Positions 21,974 to 33,163 of a DNA stretch of 64,000 nt are shown piece by piece. The stretch spans positions 41,837,140 through 41,901,139 of the forward strand of contig NC_081411.1 in assembly GCF_030272615.1 (NCBI RefSeq). The letters are read 5' to 3'. The position numbers and the translations under genes were made by a program. The DNA comes from Cryptomeria japonica (Eukaryota; Streptophyta; Pinopsida; Cupressales; Cupressaceae). The notes under the pieces were generated by a model that saw nothing but the letters and a program-made list of their open reading frames with translations, was not told the DNA's origin and ran no database searches. Each line of letters starts with the position of its first letter. The first letter of the stretch is position 1.

Positions 21974-22843
21974 GTTGATTCTACAATTAACACTCCTCCA
22001 GTTAGAAGGACCCCACCCCAAATCTCTATTAATCTTTATGGTCCTCTAGATCTTGGACAAATGTCTCCAACAGAGAATTTGATTGTTGCAGCAGTTGTTC
22101 AAGCTCAGGCTAGTCAGGTTCTGGTCAAATCTGAATCCAAGGACAAAAGCTCATTTTGATGGCAGTTGATGTGTTACAAAAGGTGGCTCCAGGTGTATAG
22201 CTAGATCCTAATTCTAGCCCCTCTAATAAATTACTTCAATTGATTAACAATGTAAATATAAATTTTGATTATGTGGAGAAGGCTACTACTAAACGAGTTT
22301 TGGATAGATTTAAGGATGTAAGAATGCACATTTCGTAAAATGATTGAAGATGATATATTAACATTGAATAAGGGTCTGCAGATTCTTTCAAATGCATTAA
22401 CTGAAGGGGTAAAATACATAAGTCTTGTCTAATTTTTTCAAAGTTCACAGTTGATATAGACAAGCAAATAAGTGTTTCCCAAGGTAAACTTGTTGGTATT
22501 TCACAGTCTTTTGATCCAAATGTAGCTCTGACCAGGAGTATAGAAGGGTAGATATTGTCTCTAAATGATCAGATCTTGAGCCTCAATGTGGATAAGGACA
22601 AAAATTTGACGAGATTTGGTGAAATCCGGAATTTGATTTCCCCCTAGTTGGACATCATGTTGAGCAACAAGTTAGACTGTTTGAAGGCTATGTTACAACT
22701 AGTTCCTTTTGAACTAAAGGATGTAGAAATTCATGCCTATGTATTCAGTGCATTCACTATAGTTTTGGACAACCTGAAGAATGGGTGGGACACTCACTTA
22801 GGATTTTTGAAGAATATTTTTGCTGACATCTTCAAGTGTTTGT
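21974..22843 (+). pseudogene. Unknown helical ORF of element D, second part
   Basis: After the second GTTGA the frame reads STINTPPVRRTPPQIS, then LIVAAVVQAQASQVLVKSE, and with several frameshifts continues as helical, Leu/Asn/Lys-rich sequence (YVEKATTKRVLDRFKDVR, ILSLNDQILSLNVDKDKN, LDIMLSNKLDCLKAMLQL, ending NIFADIFKCL at 22843). It looks like a coiled-coil-rich protein, not pol. It could be a captured host or viral-like ORF, or a diverged structural protein; I do not recognise it. Confidence 0.5.
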
Positions 22844-22977
22844 AAAGTCTTTGGTAAATATCTTTGTATATAAGCTTTGGACAACACCTCATCTTTGGCA
22901 TTGTTGTCAAAGTCCAAGAGAGTAAAGGTGAAAAATATACAATAGAAGAGTGTAATTATAGGTTTCAGAATTCTTTC

Positions 22978-22996
22978 TCTAAGGGGGAGCCTTAGA
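22978..22996 (+). other. Purine-loop hairpin in element D 3' region
   Basis: TCTAAGG and CCTTAGA enclose a GGGAG loop. Copia I and G have a longer hairpin with the same kind of loop at the corresponding place. Confidence 0.5.
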
Positions 22997-23059
22997 AATT
23001 CTTTTGATCCGGTGTATAGGTTTCCAATACTTAGCCATTTTTCATGAGTGTTGCCATCA

Positions 23060-23084
23060 ATGCCAAAGGGGGAGATTGTTGGCA
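23060..23084 (+). promoter_or_regulatory. Polypurine tract and LTR junction hairpin of element D
   Basis: ATGCCAA, then AGGGGGAGATTG, then TTGGCA: the purine primer tract sits in the loop of an inverted repeat whose right arm is the start of the LTR. The same arrangement occurs in copia I (32579-32604) and G (39191-39216). Confidence 0.75.
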
Positions 23085-24035
23085 ATTGACACTCATACGG
23101 TGCATTTTGATGCTTGATTAATGGTTTAGGATTTTCATTCATGGTAACTCTTCATGAGATTCCTATCCGATAATCATGGATCTTGATATCCGAAAGTGGT
23201 CATCAACCGATAGCCAGTTAGCCAGTATTTCAATTTGAACAAAGTAGTTTTGGTCTGGAAGCTTTCCGGTGATTGTGGTGTTATGAATCATGTATAGGAT
23301 GATTGGGGTGACATAGGGACATCATTTTATCATTGTTTAGTGATCCATATTTATCTTTGGTGATCTGATCAAGCTGACATAATATTACACGCTATATTAG
23401 CAGGCGGACCTGGTGAATGATCTATTTTGTAATTGTGGATATATACTTGACCAGTGTATATGATATTTTTGAGGTATGGTATAGTTGTATGCGAGCAAGT
23501 GGTGACCGAGAATATTTTTTAGCATAGTTTCACATGTGCATTCTTGATCTGGTAGTTGACTGAGGTAGAGAATAGGGAAGAACAGAATAGAACAACAGAG
23601 GTGATACAATCAGTGTATTCGACAGTTAACCGGAACTCATCTAGGCATTGTAGATGCAATTTTGGATTTTATTTTTTTGTAATTCATCATTGTAATTAAT
23701 CAATAAGGCAATGAGCCTTCTGAGGTTGTAGCCCCTATTGTAAATGAGTTGTAATCTCTAGGCAGTGTGCCTGAATGCAAGTGCATTTCCCATTGTGCAA
23801 TATTGTTTTTCTACTAGCCATAGTGTAATAATATTGTGGGTTCAAATCCCACCGTGGTTTTTCCCATTTGGGTTTCTATGTAAAAATCTTGTTGTTATGA
23901 TTTTGTGGTTGGTCACTTTATGTTTCTACATTTCAGTTTCATGTTTGTGCTTCTGGTGGTCTAAATTTAACATGTAGATCAACTGGTAGATCACTGATTC
24001 ACCCCTCTCCCTCTCAGTGATCCCTGATTCCAACA
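23077..24035 (+). repeat. Element D 3' LTR
   Basis: Starts TGTTGGCAATTG after the polypurine tract and ends CCCTGATTCCAACA. It contains CCGTGGTTTTTCCCATTTGGG (23851 onward; one base over the motif length, split here as CCGTGG and TTTTTCCCATTTGGG) and ends with GATTCACCCCTCTCCCTCTC, both shared with the other copia LTRs here. Confidence 0.75.
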
Positions 24036-24771
24036 TCTCACATATCCTTATCACATTATCTTTATCATTGCATTGTCACAAACCCAAACCTTGTCTTAGC
24101 TTGATTTTTTCATATCATATCATATCCCTAGATCATATCATATCTTGAGGTCATATCATATCCATACCATATCCATAGGTCATTGTCATTATCAATTGTC
24201 CTCTTGCATTTAGTCTCAAAATTAGGTTTGTCAAACTCAAAAAACCAAAACTTTAGATCATACCCTAAGTTGTTGTTAGGAAGTCTTGACCTTGATCAAA
24301 ATATTATCCTTTTGTCAACATCAATTGTCAAACCTAGCTTAGAATCCAAGCATTAGGTGCGACATCGCCCTATTATCATTTTGCCATTTGTCCTTTTGTC
24401 AATTAAGGTCTTGACTTCATTTCAATTTCCCAAGATTGCATCCTTAGCTTTGCATTCCAAAAGTTTGTCAAAATCTTGAAAAACAATAAAAACATAGGCT
24501 ACATTATTGTCGCTAAAGGTTCCACTTAGTTGCATAATCATTGTCCTTTCAAAGTTCAAAAGATCAAAAACATAGATTGCATTAAATCATATCCTAAAGT
24601 TGCATTTAGTTGCATAGCATTATTAAATCCAAAATTTTCAAACTTGTCCAAAGAAAATTCACATTTACATTCCTCAAATTTACATTTAGTTGCATACCAT
24701 TGTCATTCCAAAAATCCAAAAACACAAATTGTGTTATCATCTTTTTAGGTTGCGTTTGTCAATCCCATTAG
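24036..24771 (+). mobile_element. Element L: B-family relic, left part (leader)
   Basis: The sequence from about 24200 to 24771 follows the B leader at 10090-10450 word for word with changes: CCTAAGTTGTTGTTAGGAAG, CAAACCTAGCTTAG, CATTCCAAAAGTTTGTCAAA. It stops at the LINE insertion and resumes at 34304. Confidence 0.75.
24758..24771. repeat. LINE target-site duplication, left copy
   Basis: GTCAATCCCATTAG here and GTCAATTCCATTAG at 34290-34303 (one difference) flank the LINE. A length of 14 bp is typical of L1-type insertion. Confidence 0.75.
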
Positions 24772-25646
24772 TTTTGATTAATTAAAAACAGGTTTTTGAA
24801 AGGGACCTGAAACCTTGTTTACATAGCAAGAGAAAGATAAAGCATTAAAGAGGCAAGAAATAACAGTGCCTGGACACCCATACAAAGATAACAACACTAG
24901 ACAACCTAAGGACAACACAAAGACAACACCAAGACAACACAAGGACAAGGATAGCTAGATGTTTCTTATGAGTTATTCCGCATGAACCACCATCTGCTTC
25001 ATATTGACCGCAAAGTTTTTCATATCATCCAGCTCTTTTTCCTTGATACCCACCTATTTTTGAGTGTTGGCCCTTGTTCTTTTTTCATGACTCTTCTTCT
25101 CAATTTGATCCTTCTCATCCTCCTTGCCTTTAATATGTTCAAATTTATTTATCAGCATGTTAACATGGTCAACAGTGGCCTTAAGGATCTAGAAGTTTTG
25201 CTCAGCAATCCTCTTCACAATAAAATCCATCTTATCGACTCTATTGACCAGATTGTTTGGGTTAGTTTCCAAACCCTTATCATCTTTGATCCCTTCCAAC
25301 TCCTTCACCTTCTTTTCTGTTTCCAGAATTTTACTAACCATTGCGTCAATTGCTTTAGCCTTGTTAATAGAAACCATTAATTCTTTGACATTCTCAGAGA
25401 GAGGCTTCTCACCCATAGTTGCCTTTTTTATCATATTGAGATCAGTCTTCAAGTCACCAATCTCTTTCGCCATTTTGCTAATGACCTCACAGATACCCTT
25501 GATGTTGTCATTACCAATGGCACCATGACAAACATTTTGATTGCCCGTATTGTTCTTCTGGCCCTCATTCTACATTCTCTTTGTGTTCAATTTCTCCCCA
25601 TGGTCACCATCTAGCATTTCATCTTCCTCCTTACCCTTATTATTGT
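24772..25646 (-). other. LINE 3' region with coiled-coil reading frame
   Basis: Behind the stop of the second ORF a different minus-strand frame (25473-25189) is open with MAKEIGDLKTDLNMIKKATM and VSKILETEKKVKELEG, strongly helical. With frameshifts it could be the C-terminus of the ORF upstream. No known domain. Confidence 0.4.
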
Positions 25647-26690
25647 TCATTTTTCAACCTCAAAATCCTCATCAAAAGAAATAATAATCTTCCTTTTCAC
25701 CTTATTTATCCCCTTACTACTCTTTTGGGTTTGATTACCCATTCCCTTTCTCTTCTTACTTTTTATGATTTTATCATCAAAAGAATCATCCTCAGAGTCT
25801 GAAAGGTCAGAATCCATAGCAGTCCCTTTGCTCTTTCCCTTGGTCTTCCCCTTGTTGCTAAAATCCTCAGACTCACCCTCTATTTCAGAATAGAGATTGA
25901 ACCGACTATTCTTACTTTCAATATTATCATCCCTAATTTGTTTGCCTTTACTAATGTGTTTCTCAATAATTTTACCTTTCAACATCTTATAAACTAAAAC
26001 CATTAAACCTTGGTGGAGGGCGTGATCTCTTTGAGAATCTTTCTGCATTTCATGAATAGTATGATCCATAGAGCAGGCAAGATAGTAAGGTAGACTAACC
26101 TTGTCACCATGGCGAAAATGGTTGAGAAGCACAAAGTGATGCCCATAAGCCCTTGTGAATCTCCCATCCAGAGTAATGTAGTTGATGGTGGCAAACAACA
26201 CAAACCTCCATGACCTTTAAATACACTTAGAGGAATAGTAGGGATTATTTGCCTTCACCAATTTCCTTTTTTCTCCTTCCGTGACAAGAAACCTATCCGT
26301 GGCCTTGTCAAACACACTTTGGTCTCTATAAAACTTCATACCTTCTTTCACCATACTCGTAGCTTCAGCAATGACATCCTCATCCACTTGCATCATCTGG
26401 GTGTCAATAAGAACCTTATCATTCTTCCAATTTTTTATGAAATGCTTAGTGAAAGTAGGGTCTTTACCACAGAGCCTTTCCATAAAAACATTCAAACCTC
26501 CTTCTTGAAGAATCTCCCAGATTTCATTGTTTTTCTTCCAATCCGAGCAAGAAGCCGGTTCAAACCTCTTTTTATTACCCCCTATTTTATCCTTAAATTC
26601 CTAATCCTTCCTTATCGCAACTCTATTATTTTCTCTGCGATCTCTATGAAAAAACCTAACAATTTTATTGTTGTTATTAAGAGCCACCCA
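25647..26690 (-). pseudogene. Second LINE-associated ORF of unknown family
   Basis: The reading runs from FFHRDRRENNRVAIRKD (26670) through MNVFMERLCGKDPTFTKHF (26495), WKNDKVLIDTQMMQVDEDVI, a stop-and-shift near 26216, ITLDGRFTRAYGHHFVLLNH (about 26180), SLPYYLACSMDHTIHEMQK and HALHQGLMVLVYKMLKGK, to a Lys/Asp/Ser-rich tail with a KKRKG-type basic run, ending EDFEVEK. The length is about 345 codons. It has two stops and one frameshift. The block from DEDVI to MLKGK looks like a compact conserved domain, but I cannot name it. It may be an ORF1-like or host-derived protein. Confidence 0.5.
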
Positions 26691-26711
26691 GAATCCGTGT
26701 CAAGTAAATAT
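26502..26711 (-). repeat. Duplicated LINE segment, copy 1
   Basis: About 205 bp up to the copia I start is repeated at 32862-33061 on the other side of copia I, with roughly eight differences. It is far too long for an integrase target duplication, so it reflects a rearrangement. Confidence 0.8.
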
Positions 26712-28196
26712 TGTTGGCATTATGTGAACCACTAGTATGAAGACATGATGACATTGTATGTTGTCATTGATGTCAATATACTGAAGAGTGAATCGGTCCA
26801 TTTAAGTATTCAATTGGCAAGAGAACTTGTATGATTGTGAACTGGTATATGTGCCAAAGTGAAGTGGTATAATGGTGAACTGGTATGTTGGTATGGGAAC
26901 CAGTACATGAAAGTTGGTTATGACTACCAGTTGGTAGTCTCAACTTTAGGGTTTTTGGTTGATGTGTTCCAAGCCTATGTGACTCAACTAATGACATGTG
27001 ATGAGTTAGCATTGTAATGAAGAACGGATCATGTTGCCACGTCAGCCTTGTGCGCGTGAAGGATCTTGCATGAAGGAGAGTGCTCCTATCTACCTTGGGA
27101 ATGTGCTACGTCTGTAAATGCTGAAAAAGCATGATGGGTTATCAGTCGCCATGGATGTGGTGGAGAACAAACGATGGAGAATGTCTTGAGATTGGTTCAA
27201 GACTGTTGCATTTAATGCAATATTCTCAACGATCAGGATTGAACCGTTTGAATTGCTTAATCTAAAAAGTTTAAGGTTTAGGGTTTATGCTACCGACTTA
27301 TCTATTTCCTATAAGGTTGATGTTGTGCTTCTTTCTGATGTTGTTGGCAAATGTGGTGTATGTATCTAAGTGCAGAGATACATGATTATTGCCAGACCAG
27401 ATAAGAGGATTGATACCTGCAGAGTGTGAGTGCAGAAGGAGAAGAGAAACTAAAGCAGATCTGCATTGGCATTGAGTGATGTTACCAGATCATTGTAATA
27501 CCTGTTGATTTCTAACCACCTCAACAGTTGGGAAATCCCTTAAGAGGGTAGCTCTAACCAGCTTACTATAAATCCTTTAACAGGGTGACTCAAATTCATT
27601 GAGTTCTTGAAATCCTCTAACAAGGTAACCTTTAATAGGGTTTAACTCTTAACCGAGTATTTTAGCCATCCCTTAACTGGGTGATCCCTAGCAGGATCGG
27701 TTCCTAACAGAACCTGTTGTAATAAGTCTTTAACTGGACTAGGCTCCTAACAGAGCAGACTTCTAAAGAGTTCAAAAATAGCTTGTGGGTATTCATCCCC
27801 ACCATGGTTTTTCCCAGTTGGGTTTCCACGTGAAAAAAATTTGTGTCATGTGTGGTGATTTTCATGTGATGGTTTAAGTGATTTGTGTCTGAAGGTAAAT
27901 CATGTTGAACTAGCTGTTATTATATTTTTGATAATTGATTACCTGTTCATGCATAAGGGTGAAATGGAAGTGTAGTACTAGGATGAGTGGAAAGCTAAGT
28001 GATTAACCGGTTAATGCTTGTCACAATCATTCTTAGCTTTACTAGTTGTACTCTATTTCAAACCAGCATTACTATTTGCCAGTCATTTGCAGTGTTTATT
28101 GTCTAACTAGTTTCAGGAAAGTGTTTTTATATGTACTGATTCACCCCCCCCCTCTTAGTATCGGTTTGGTACTCACCGTTCCTCATTGAGTTATCA
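26712..28196 (+). repeat. Copia I 5' LTR
   Basis: Starts TGTTGGCATTATGTGAACC and ends GAGTTATCA, followed by the primer site. It contains a run of related 24-30-bp units (27520-27780: AATCCCTTAAGAGGG, AATCCTCTAACAAGG and similar), then CCACCATGGTTTTTCCC and a C8 tract (GATTCACC...) just before the end. CCTATAAGG at 27308 may be the TATA box. Confidence 0.88.
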
Positions 28197-28198
28197 AT

Positions 28199-28211
28199 TG
28201 GTATCAAAGCC
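28199..28211 (+). promoter_or_regulatory. Primer binding site of copia I (initiator-Met tRNA)
   Basis: TGGTATCAAAGCC, one change from the canonical TGGTATCAGAGC, two bases after the LTR. Confidence 0.85.
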
Positions 28212-28267
28212 TCCTCTAGGTCCTCTATGTTGTAAGCTTAACCGCTTGAGGCAAAGATCCTATAGTA

Positions 28268-29305
28268 ATGATGAAGAGGGAAGGTCCAAAGTTCAACAGT
28301 GATAATTTCAATATATGGAAAGATAGAATGAAGATATACATCAGAAGCATGGGTGCTCAACACTGCAGCTATGTTGAGAATGCTTATGTTGCCCCTACCG
28401 GTACTCTTACCGATGACCAAAAGAGAGAGATGTAGGAGAATGGGCAAGTCATGGAAGCCCTAATTAGTAGTTTATTTGACATTGAGTTCATTGATGTCCA
28501 AGATAAAGGAAATCCCAAATAAGTATGGGATATTCTTGAAAATATCTATGGCGGAGATGAGCATGTAAAATAGGCTAAAGAAGAAAGCCATAGGGGTAAG
28601 TTTGAAGACATGCAGATGGTTGAAGGAGAGACCATTCAACAATATGGAATAAGAATCAAAACCATTGTAGGAGACATCAAGAGTGCAAGAGGCAAAATAG
28701 AAGACTCCATGGTTGTAAGCAAAGTTTTGAGATCCTTATTACCAGTCTATGCAATAAGGGTGGTAGCTATTCAGGAGTTGAGGTCAATAGACAAGACCAA
28801 GTTATCCCTAGACTCCATCATTGCAAAGTTGACTGGTTATGAGTTAAATAGTCTTGATGGTAGTATGAAGAAGACTGAATCAGCATTTAGAGCATTAGCT
28901 GCACCATCTAGAAAAGGCAAAGAAGTAAGCACCAGCGGTGAACCAAAACAAAGTAGAGAAATGAATGATGAGGAGATTCTAATGGAATTTGAAGCTCTTC
29001 TTGCTAAGAGACTTCCAAAGGGAACTGGTAAATACAAAGTTAAACTTCCTTTGAAATGCTTCTCTTGTAACCGGATAGGACATATTGCTATAAACTGTCC
29101 TAATGGTGACAACAAGGATAAACCGGAGAGGTTCAAGAAATTCAAAGGAGGAAACCAGAGAAACTGTTTTGTTGCAGTTGATGAAGGTGTCATAGATGAG
29201 GAATCAGAAGATGAAGAAAATGAAGATATTGTGTTTGTTGCAGTAAAGGAAGATGTGTCAGACAAGAAGGCTCTTGTCTCCCGCTTTGATAATTCCAATG
29301 AGTGA
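28268..29305 (+). pseudogene. Copia I gag
   Basis: Starts MMKREGPKFNSDNFNIWKDR, the usual copia Gag N-terminus. TAG/TAA stops occur in the first 110 codons; the frame is open from 28610 to 29305. It has MVEGETIQQYGIRIK, LRSLLPVYAIRVVAIQEL, a single zinc knuckle CFSCNRIGHIAINC (about 29060-29100) and an acidic tail (DEESEDEENEDIVFVAVKE). It ends at a TGA where copia G has TGG. It packages element RNA in the family. Confidence 0.85.
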
Positions 29306-32300
29306 ATTATTGATAGTGGTTGCTCTCACCATATGACTTGTGACTGGAGCAACTTTCTATCTTTGGAAGAGTATGATGTGGTGTGGTTCGCTTTGGAAAT
29401 GATGCACCATGTATGGTCAAAGGCAGAGGGTCCATCTCTCTAAATGGAAAGAACAGTGCTGACAATGTGTATTGGGTTGATGGTCTCAGACATAACCTTT
29501 TGAGTGTTGCCCAACTGAATGATAATGGAGTCACTTTGAAATTCAAGAATGGAGTGTGTAGAATCAAAGGAAAGAATGGTGAATTGGTGGCCACCGGCAT
29601 GCAAACCAAAGGTAACTTGTTTCAGCTAAATGCAAATATCAGTACCTATCTTATGGCTAAATTTGATGATAGCTGGATATGGCATAGGAGACTCTACCAT
29701 GTAAACTTTGATAACATTGTGAAGGCCAATAAGACCAAGGCAGTCAGAGGACTGGCGGTGCTGAGCAAACTGGAAAATCTTTTGTGTAGAGAATGTCAAC
29801 TAGGGAAAATGTCTTCCTCAACTTTCAAAGGTAAATCTTTCACCACAAACAATTTACTTGATCTTGTGCATACTGATTTGTGTGGTCCTATGAAAACTAG
29901 GTGTCTAGAGAGATAAGTATTTCATGATTCTGACTGATGATTGATCAAGAATGATGTGGGTCACATTCTTGAAAGACAAGTATGAAGCTTTTGGAAAGTT
30001 CAAAGCTTTCAGAGCACTAGTAGAAAAGGAAAGTGATAGAAGAATCAAATGCCTTAGAACTGATCAAGGAGGAGAGTTCACTTCCGGTGAATTCAACAAA
30101 TATTGTGAAGAGAACGGCATCAAGAAGCAACTGTCTGCCCCCCAAACTCCATGGCAAAATGGGTTAGCAGAGAGAAACAACCAGACTATGGTTGAAGTAG
30201 CTAGAACCATGTTGATCCAAGGAAAAATTGCTCACATCTTTTGGAGAGAAGCGGTGAGCACTGCAATATACACAATGAACCAGGTACTCATCAAGAAAGG
30301 AAAAGATAAGACACCTTATGAGTATTGGACTGGTAAGACACCAGTAGTAAGCTACTTTAGAATGTTTGGTAGCAAATGTTATATCAAGAGGAGTGAACAT
30401 CAGAGCAAGTTAGATGCAAAATGTGATGAAGGAATATTCCTAGGATATTCCACCAAGAGCAAAGCTCTCAAATGTTTCAACAATAGGACTCAGAGAATTG
30501 TGGAAAGCATCAATGTTAGAGTTGGTGAAAACTCAGGAAAACCTAAGGAAATCGGAAGTAAGCAAGTAAGAGATGAACCGGTAGTAACCTTCTGGGAACT
30601 GGTTGCTAATTAGCCAAGTACGAGTAACAGTGTTCCTTCACTGGTAGATGTTGATGCTGATGAAGATGAGGAGGAAGAAGAGAAGCAGGAGGAATCAGTC
30701 AAGACCATTCCTTGATATGTCAAATTGAATCATGATCCAAAGCAGATCTTAGGAGATAAGGATGCAGGAATCCTTACAAGAAGAAAGGTCAAAGAAAATT
30801 CTTGTATGATCTTTGAATTTGAGCCTAAATCATTCAAAGAGGCACATAAAGATGAAGATTGGATCAAGGTAATGGAGGAGGAACTTGACTAGATAGAGAA
30901 GAATGGCACATGGTCTTTGGTACCCAGACCGGAGCATAGAAATGTCATTGGTACCAAATGGGTTTTCAGAAACAAGCTAAATAAGGATGGCACAGTGGTA
31001 AGGAACAAAGCCAGACTAGTATGTAAAGGTTATGCTCAAGAAGAAGGGGAAGACTATGGAGAAACCTTTGCCCCAGTAGCCAGATTGGAAGGAGTTCGTA
31101 TGCTTCTTGCATATGCAGCTTTTAAAGGATTCAAGGTATACCACATGGATGTAAAATCTGCATTCCTAAATGGAATACTTGAAGAAGAGGTGTATATAGA
31201 GCAACCAGATGGGTTTGCCTTATCAAAAGATAGTGGCATGGCGTGTAGGCTACATAAAGCCTTGTATGGACTAAAGCAGACACCTAGAGCATGGTAGAAT
31301 GATTGCACTCCCATCTTGTGAAGATTGGATTTGAAAGAACAAGTGAAGATAGCAATATCTACTTGAAATCAGAAGGAGATCAGATTCTGATCTATGAAGT
31401 ATTTGTTGATGACATCATCTTTGGAGGTGATGACAAGATGAGCCATGAATTTGCTGATGCGATGAAAAAGGAGTTTGAAATGTCACTCATAGGGGAGATT
31501 AAGTTCTTCATTGGACTGCAGATTCAACAATGAAAGATGGAATCTTTATTACTTAGTCCAAGTATGTCAAAGAGGTGTTGAAGACCTTCGGCATGGAAGA
31601 TAGTAAACCGGTTGGTACACCAATGGTGACCAATTGTAAGCTATCAAAAGAAGATGACTCAGTAGTGTTAAATGAGAAGGATTATCGATCAATGATTGGT
31701 AAGTTGTATTATGTAGTGCATAGAAGACCGGACATTGCACATGCAGTGGGTATTACCGCTAGGTTTCAACAAAGCCCTAAAGAATCCCACCTGGTAGCAA
31801 TCAAGCGGATTCTTAGATATCTAAAGGGAACTATTGACTATGGGTTATGGTAACCATACAATAATGATTTCAACCTGAAAGTGTTCACAGATGCTGATTG
31901 GGCTAGTACTGTGGATGATTGGAAGAGCACAACTGGTGGTGCATTCTTTCTCGGCGGTAGACTAGTCTCATGGATGAGTAAGAAGCAGAGTTGTATCTCT
32001 CAGTCTACAGCAGAAGCAGAGTATGTTGCAACTTTTATGAACTGCACCCAAACTATTTGGATGAAGCATGTATTGAATGGTTTCAAAGTTCCTGTCTCTA
32101 GACCAGTAAGAATATTTTGTTATAACACAAGTGCTATCAATATTTCCAAGAATCTGGTTTTGCATTCTAGAACCAAGCACTTTGAGCTTAAGTATCATAT
32201 CTTTAGGGAAAAGGTTCAAAACAAAGAGATTGCACTGGAACATGTTTCCAACAAGGAGCAGTTAGCAGACATATTCACCAAGCCTCTCCCAAAGGCTACA

Positions 32301-32354
32301 TTTACCTACTTAAGAGGTGAATTAGGGGTGTTGCCCCTTCAAGAGATGGACTAA
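29306..32354 (+). pseudogene. Copia I pol: protease, integrase, reverse transcriptase, RNase H
   Basis: Protease core IIDSGCSHHM at 29309; a frameshift near 29385. GAG-pre-integrase WHRRLYHVNF at about 29680. Integrase: HTDLCGP (29869), LRTDQGGEF (30053), GLAERNN (30163), with a frameshift near 29910. [23 protein letters not shown] (31147) and the catalytic VFVDDIIFGGD (31405), with stops at 30712, 30891 and 31296. RNase H: FTDADWAS (31884), TAEAEYVA, NKEQLADIFTKPL. The natural stop is at 32352-32354. Catalytic residues are largely kept, so decay is through stops and frameshifts, not domain loss. Confidence 0.9.
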
Positions 32355-32419
32355 AGTATGTGCTCCACATCAGTCAAGTAGTACATTGCCAAATCTCTTC
32401 AAGATTGATGTGTTGAAGG

Positions 32420-32445
32420 ATGCTACTCCTTAGGGGGAGTAGCAT
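32420..32445 (+). other. 3' hairpin of copia I
   Basis: A perfect 10-bp inverted repeat, ATGCTACTCC and GGAGTAGCAT, around a TTAGGG loop. It is conserved in copia G at 38970-38995 with one mismatch. Confidence 0.7.
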
Positions 32446-32578
32446 AATGGATCAGGGAAGCTTGTGTCTCCACTTTGGCATTGTTGTCAAAGGGGGAGAA
32501 GATGTGAAGCGAAGAAGATATATGCAAAAATTGGGGAGAAGATGTGAAGCGGAGAGATATCCGTGTATATTTCCATCA

Positions 32579-32604
32579 ATGCCAAAGGGGGAGATTGTTG
32601 GCAT
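32579..32604 (+). promoter_or_regulatory. Polypurine tract and LTR junction hairpin of copia I
   Basis: ATGCCAA, AGGGGGAGATTG, TTGGCAT: the 7-bp arms enclose the purine tract and the LTR start (32596). Confidence 0.8.
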
Positions 32605-32861
32605 TATGTGAACCGGTAGTATGAAGACATGATGACATTGTATGTTTTCATTGATGTCAATATACTGAAGAGTGAACTGATCTGATTGATATTGCATTAA
32701 ATGCAACAGTCTTGAACTGATATTATCATTGATATTTTCACTGATATTGCCATTGAACCAGTAGTATGAAGACATGATGACATTGTATGTTGTCATTGAT
32801 GTCAATATACTAAAGAGTGAACCGATCTCATTGATATTGCATTAAATGCAACAGTCTTGAA
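32596..32861 (+). repeat. Copia I 3' LTR remnant with 145-bp tandem duplication
   Basis: Starts TGTTGGCATTATGTG like the 5' LTR. Units from 32610 and 32755 repeat with a 145-bp offset. TTGCATTAAATGCAACAGTC inside is in the reverse orientation compared with GACTGTTGCATTTAATGCAA in the 5' LTR (near 27203). It ends abruptly in the duplicated LINE segment. Confidence 0.7.
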
Positions 32862-33061
32862 GAATCTCCTAGACTTCATTATTTTTCTTCCAATCCGAGC
32901 AAGAAGCCAGTTCAAACCTCTTTTTATTACCCCCCATTTTATCCTTAAATTCCTATCCTTCCTTATCGTGACTCTATTATTTTCTCTGCGATCTCTATGA
33001 AAAAACCTAATAATTTTATTATTGTTATTAAGAGCCACCCAGAATCCGTGTCAAGTAAATA
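32862..33061 (-). repeat. Duplicated LINE segment, copy 2
   Basis: Matches 26502-26711, then continues into unique LINE sequence (ATGATATGTAAAATAAAAC). No intact copia LTR separates it from the remnant. Confidence 0.8.
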
Positions 33062-33163
33062 TGATATGTAAAATAAAACAAGCCCTGCCGCCATTGTGAT
33101 CAATCATAGAAAAATGAGGAAAAGGCATTAGAAATTGTCATTAGCTAAGACACGTGGCTTCAT

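Larger units (their letters stand above)
18067..24035 (+). mobile_element. Element D: pol-less copia-like retrotransposon, 5' end not found
   Basis: The 3' end is clear: a copia-style polypurine tract and an LTR from 23077 to 24035. The interior has a CCHC gag fragment and a helical ORF of unknown family but no protease, integrase, RT or RNase H. A minus-strand solo LTR (19347-21973) is inserted in the ORF. A 5' LTR was not recognised between 18067 and 18100, so the left border is inferred, and the gag fragment could belong to a separate relic. Confidence 0.6.
26712..32861 (+). mobile_element. Copia element I (Ty1/copia), 3' LTR truncated
   Basis: A full 5' LTR, Met primer site, decayed gag and pol in the copia order (protease, integrase, RT, RNase H), polypurine tract, and only about 266 bp of a scrambled 3' LTR. 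It is inserted in the LINE at a sequence ending GTCAAGTAAATA. Multiple stops make it inactive. Confidence 0.88.

Noticed and set aside
23838-23856. tRNA T-arm-like GTGGGTTCAAATCCCAC, possible tRNA or SINE B box
   Set aside because: No acceptor, D-arm or A box at the right distance; lies inside the LTR of D, where related LTRs carry GGGTATTCATCCCCACC instead.
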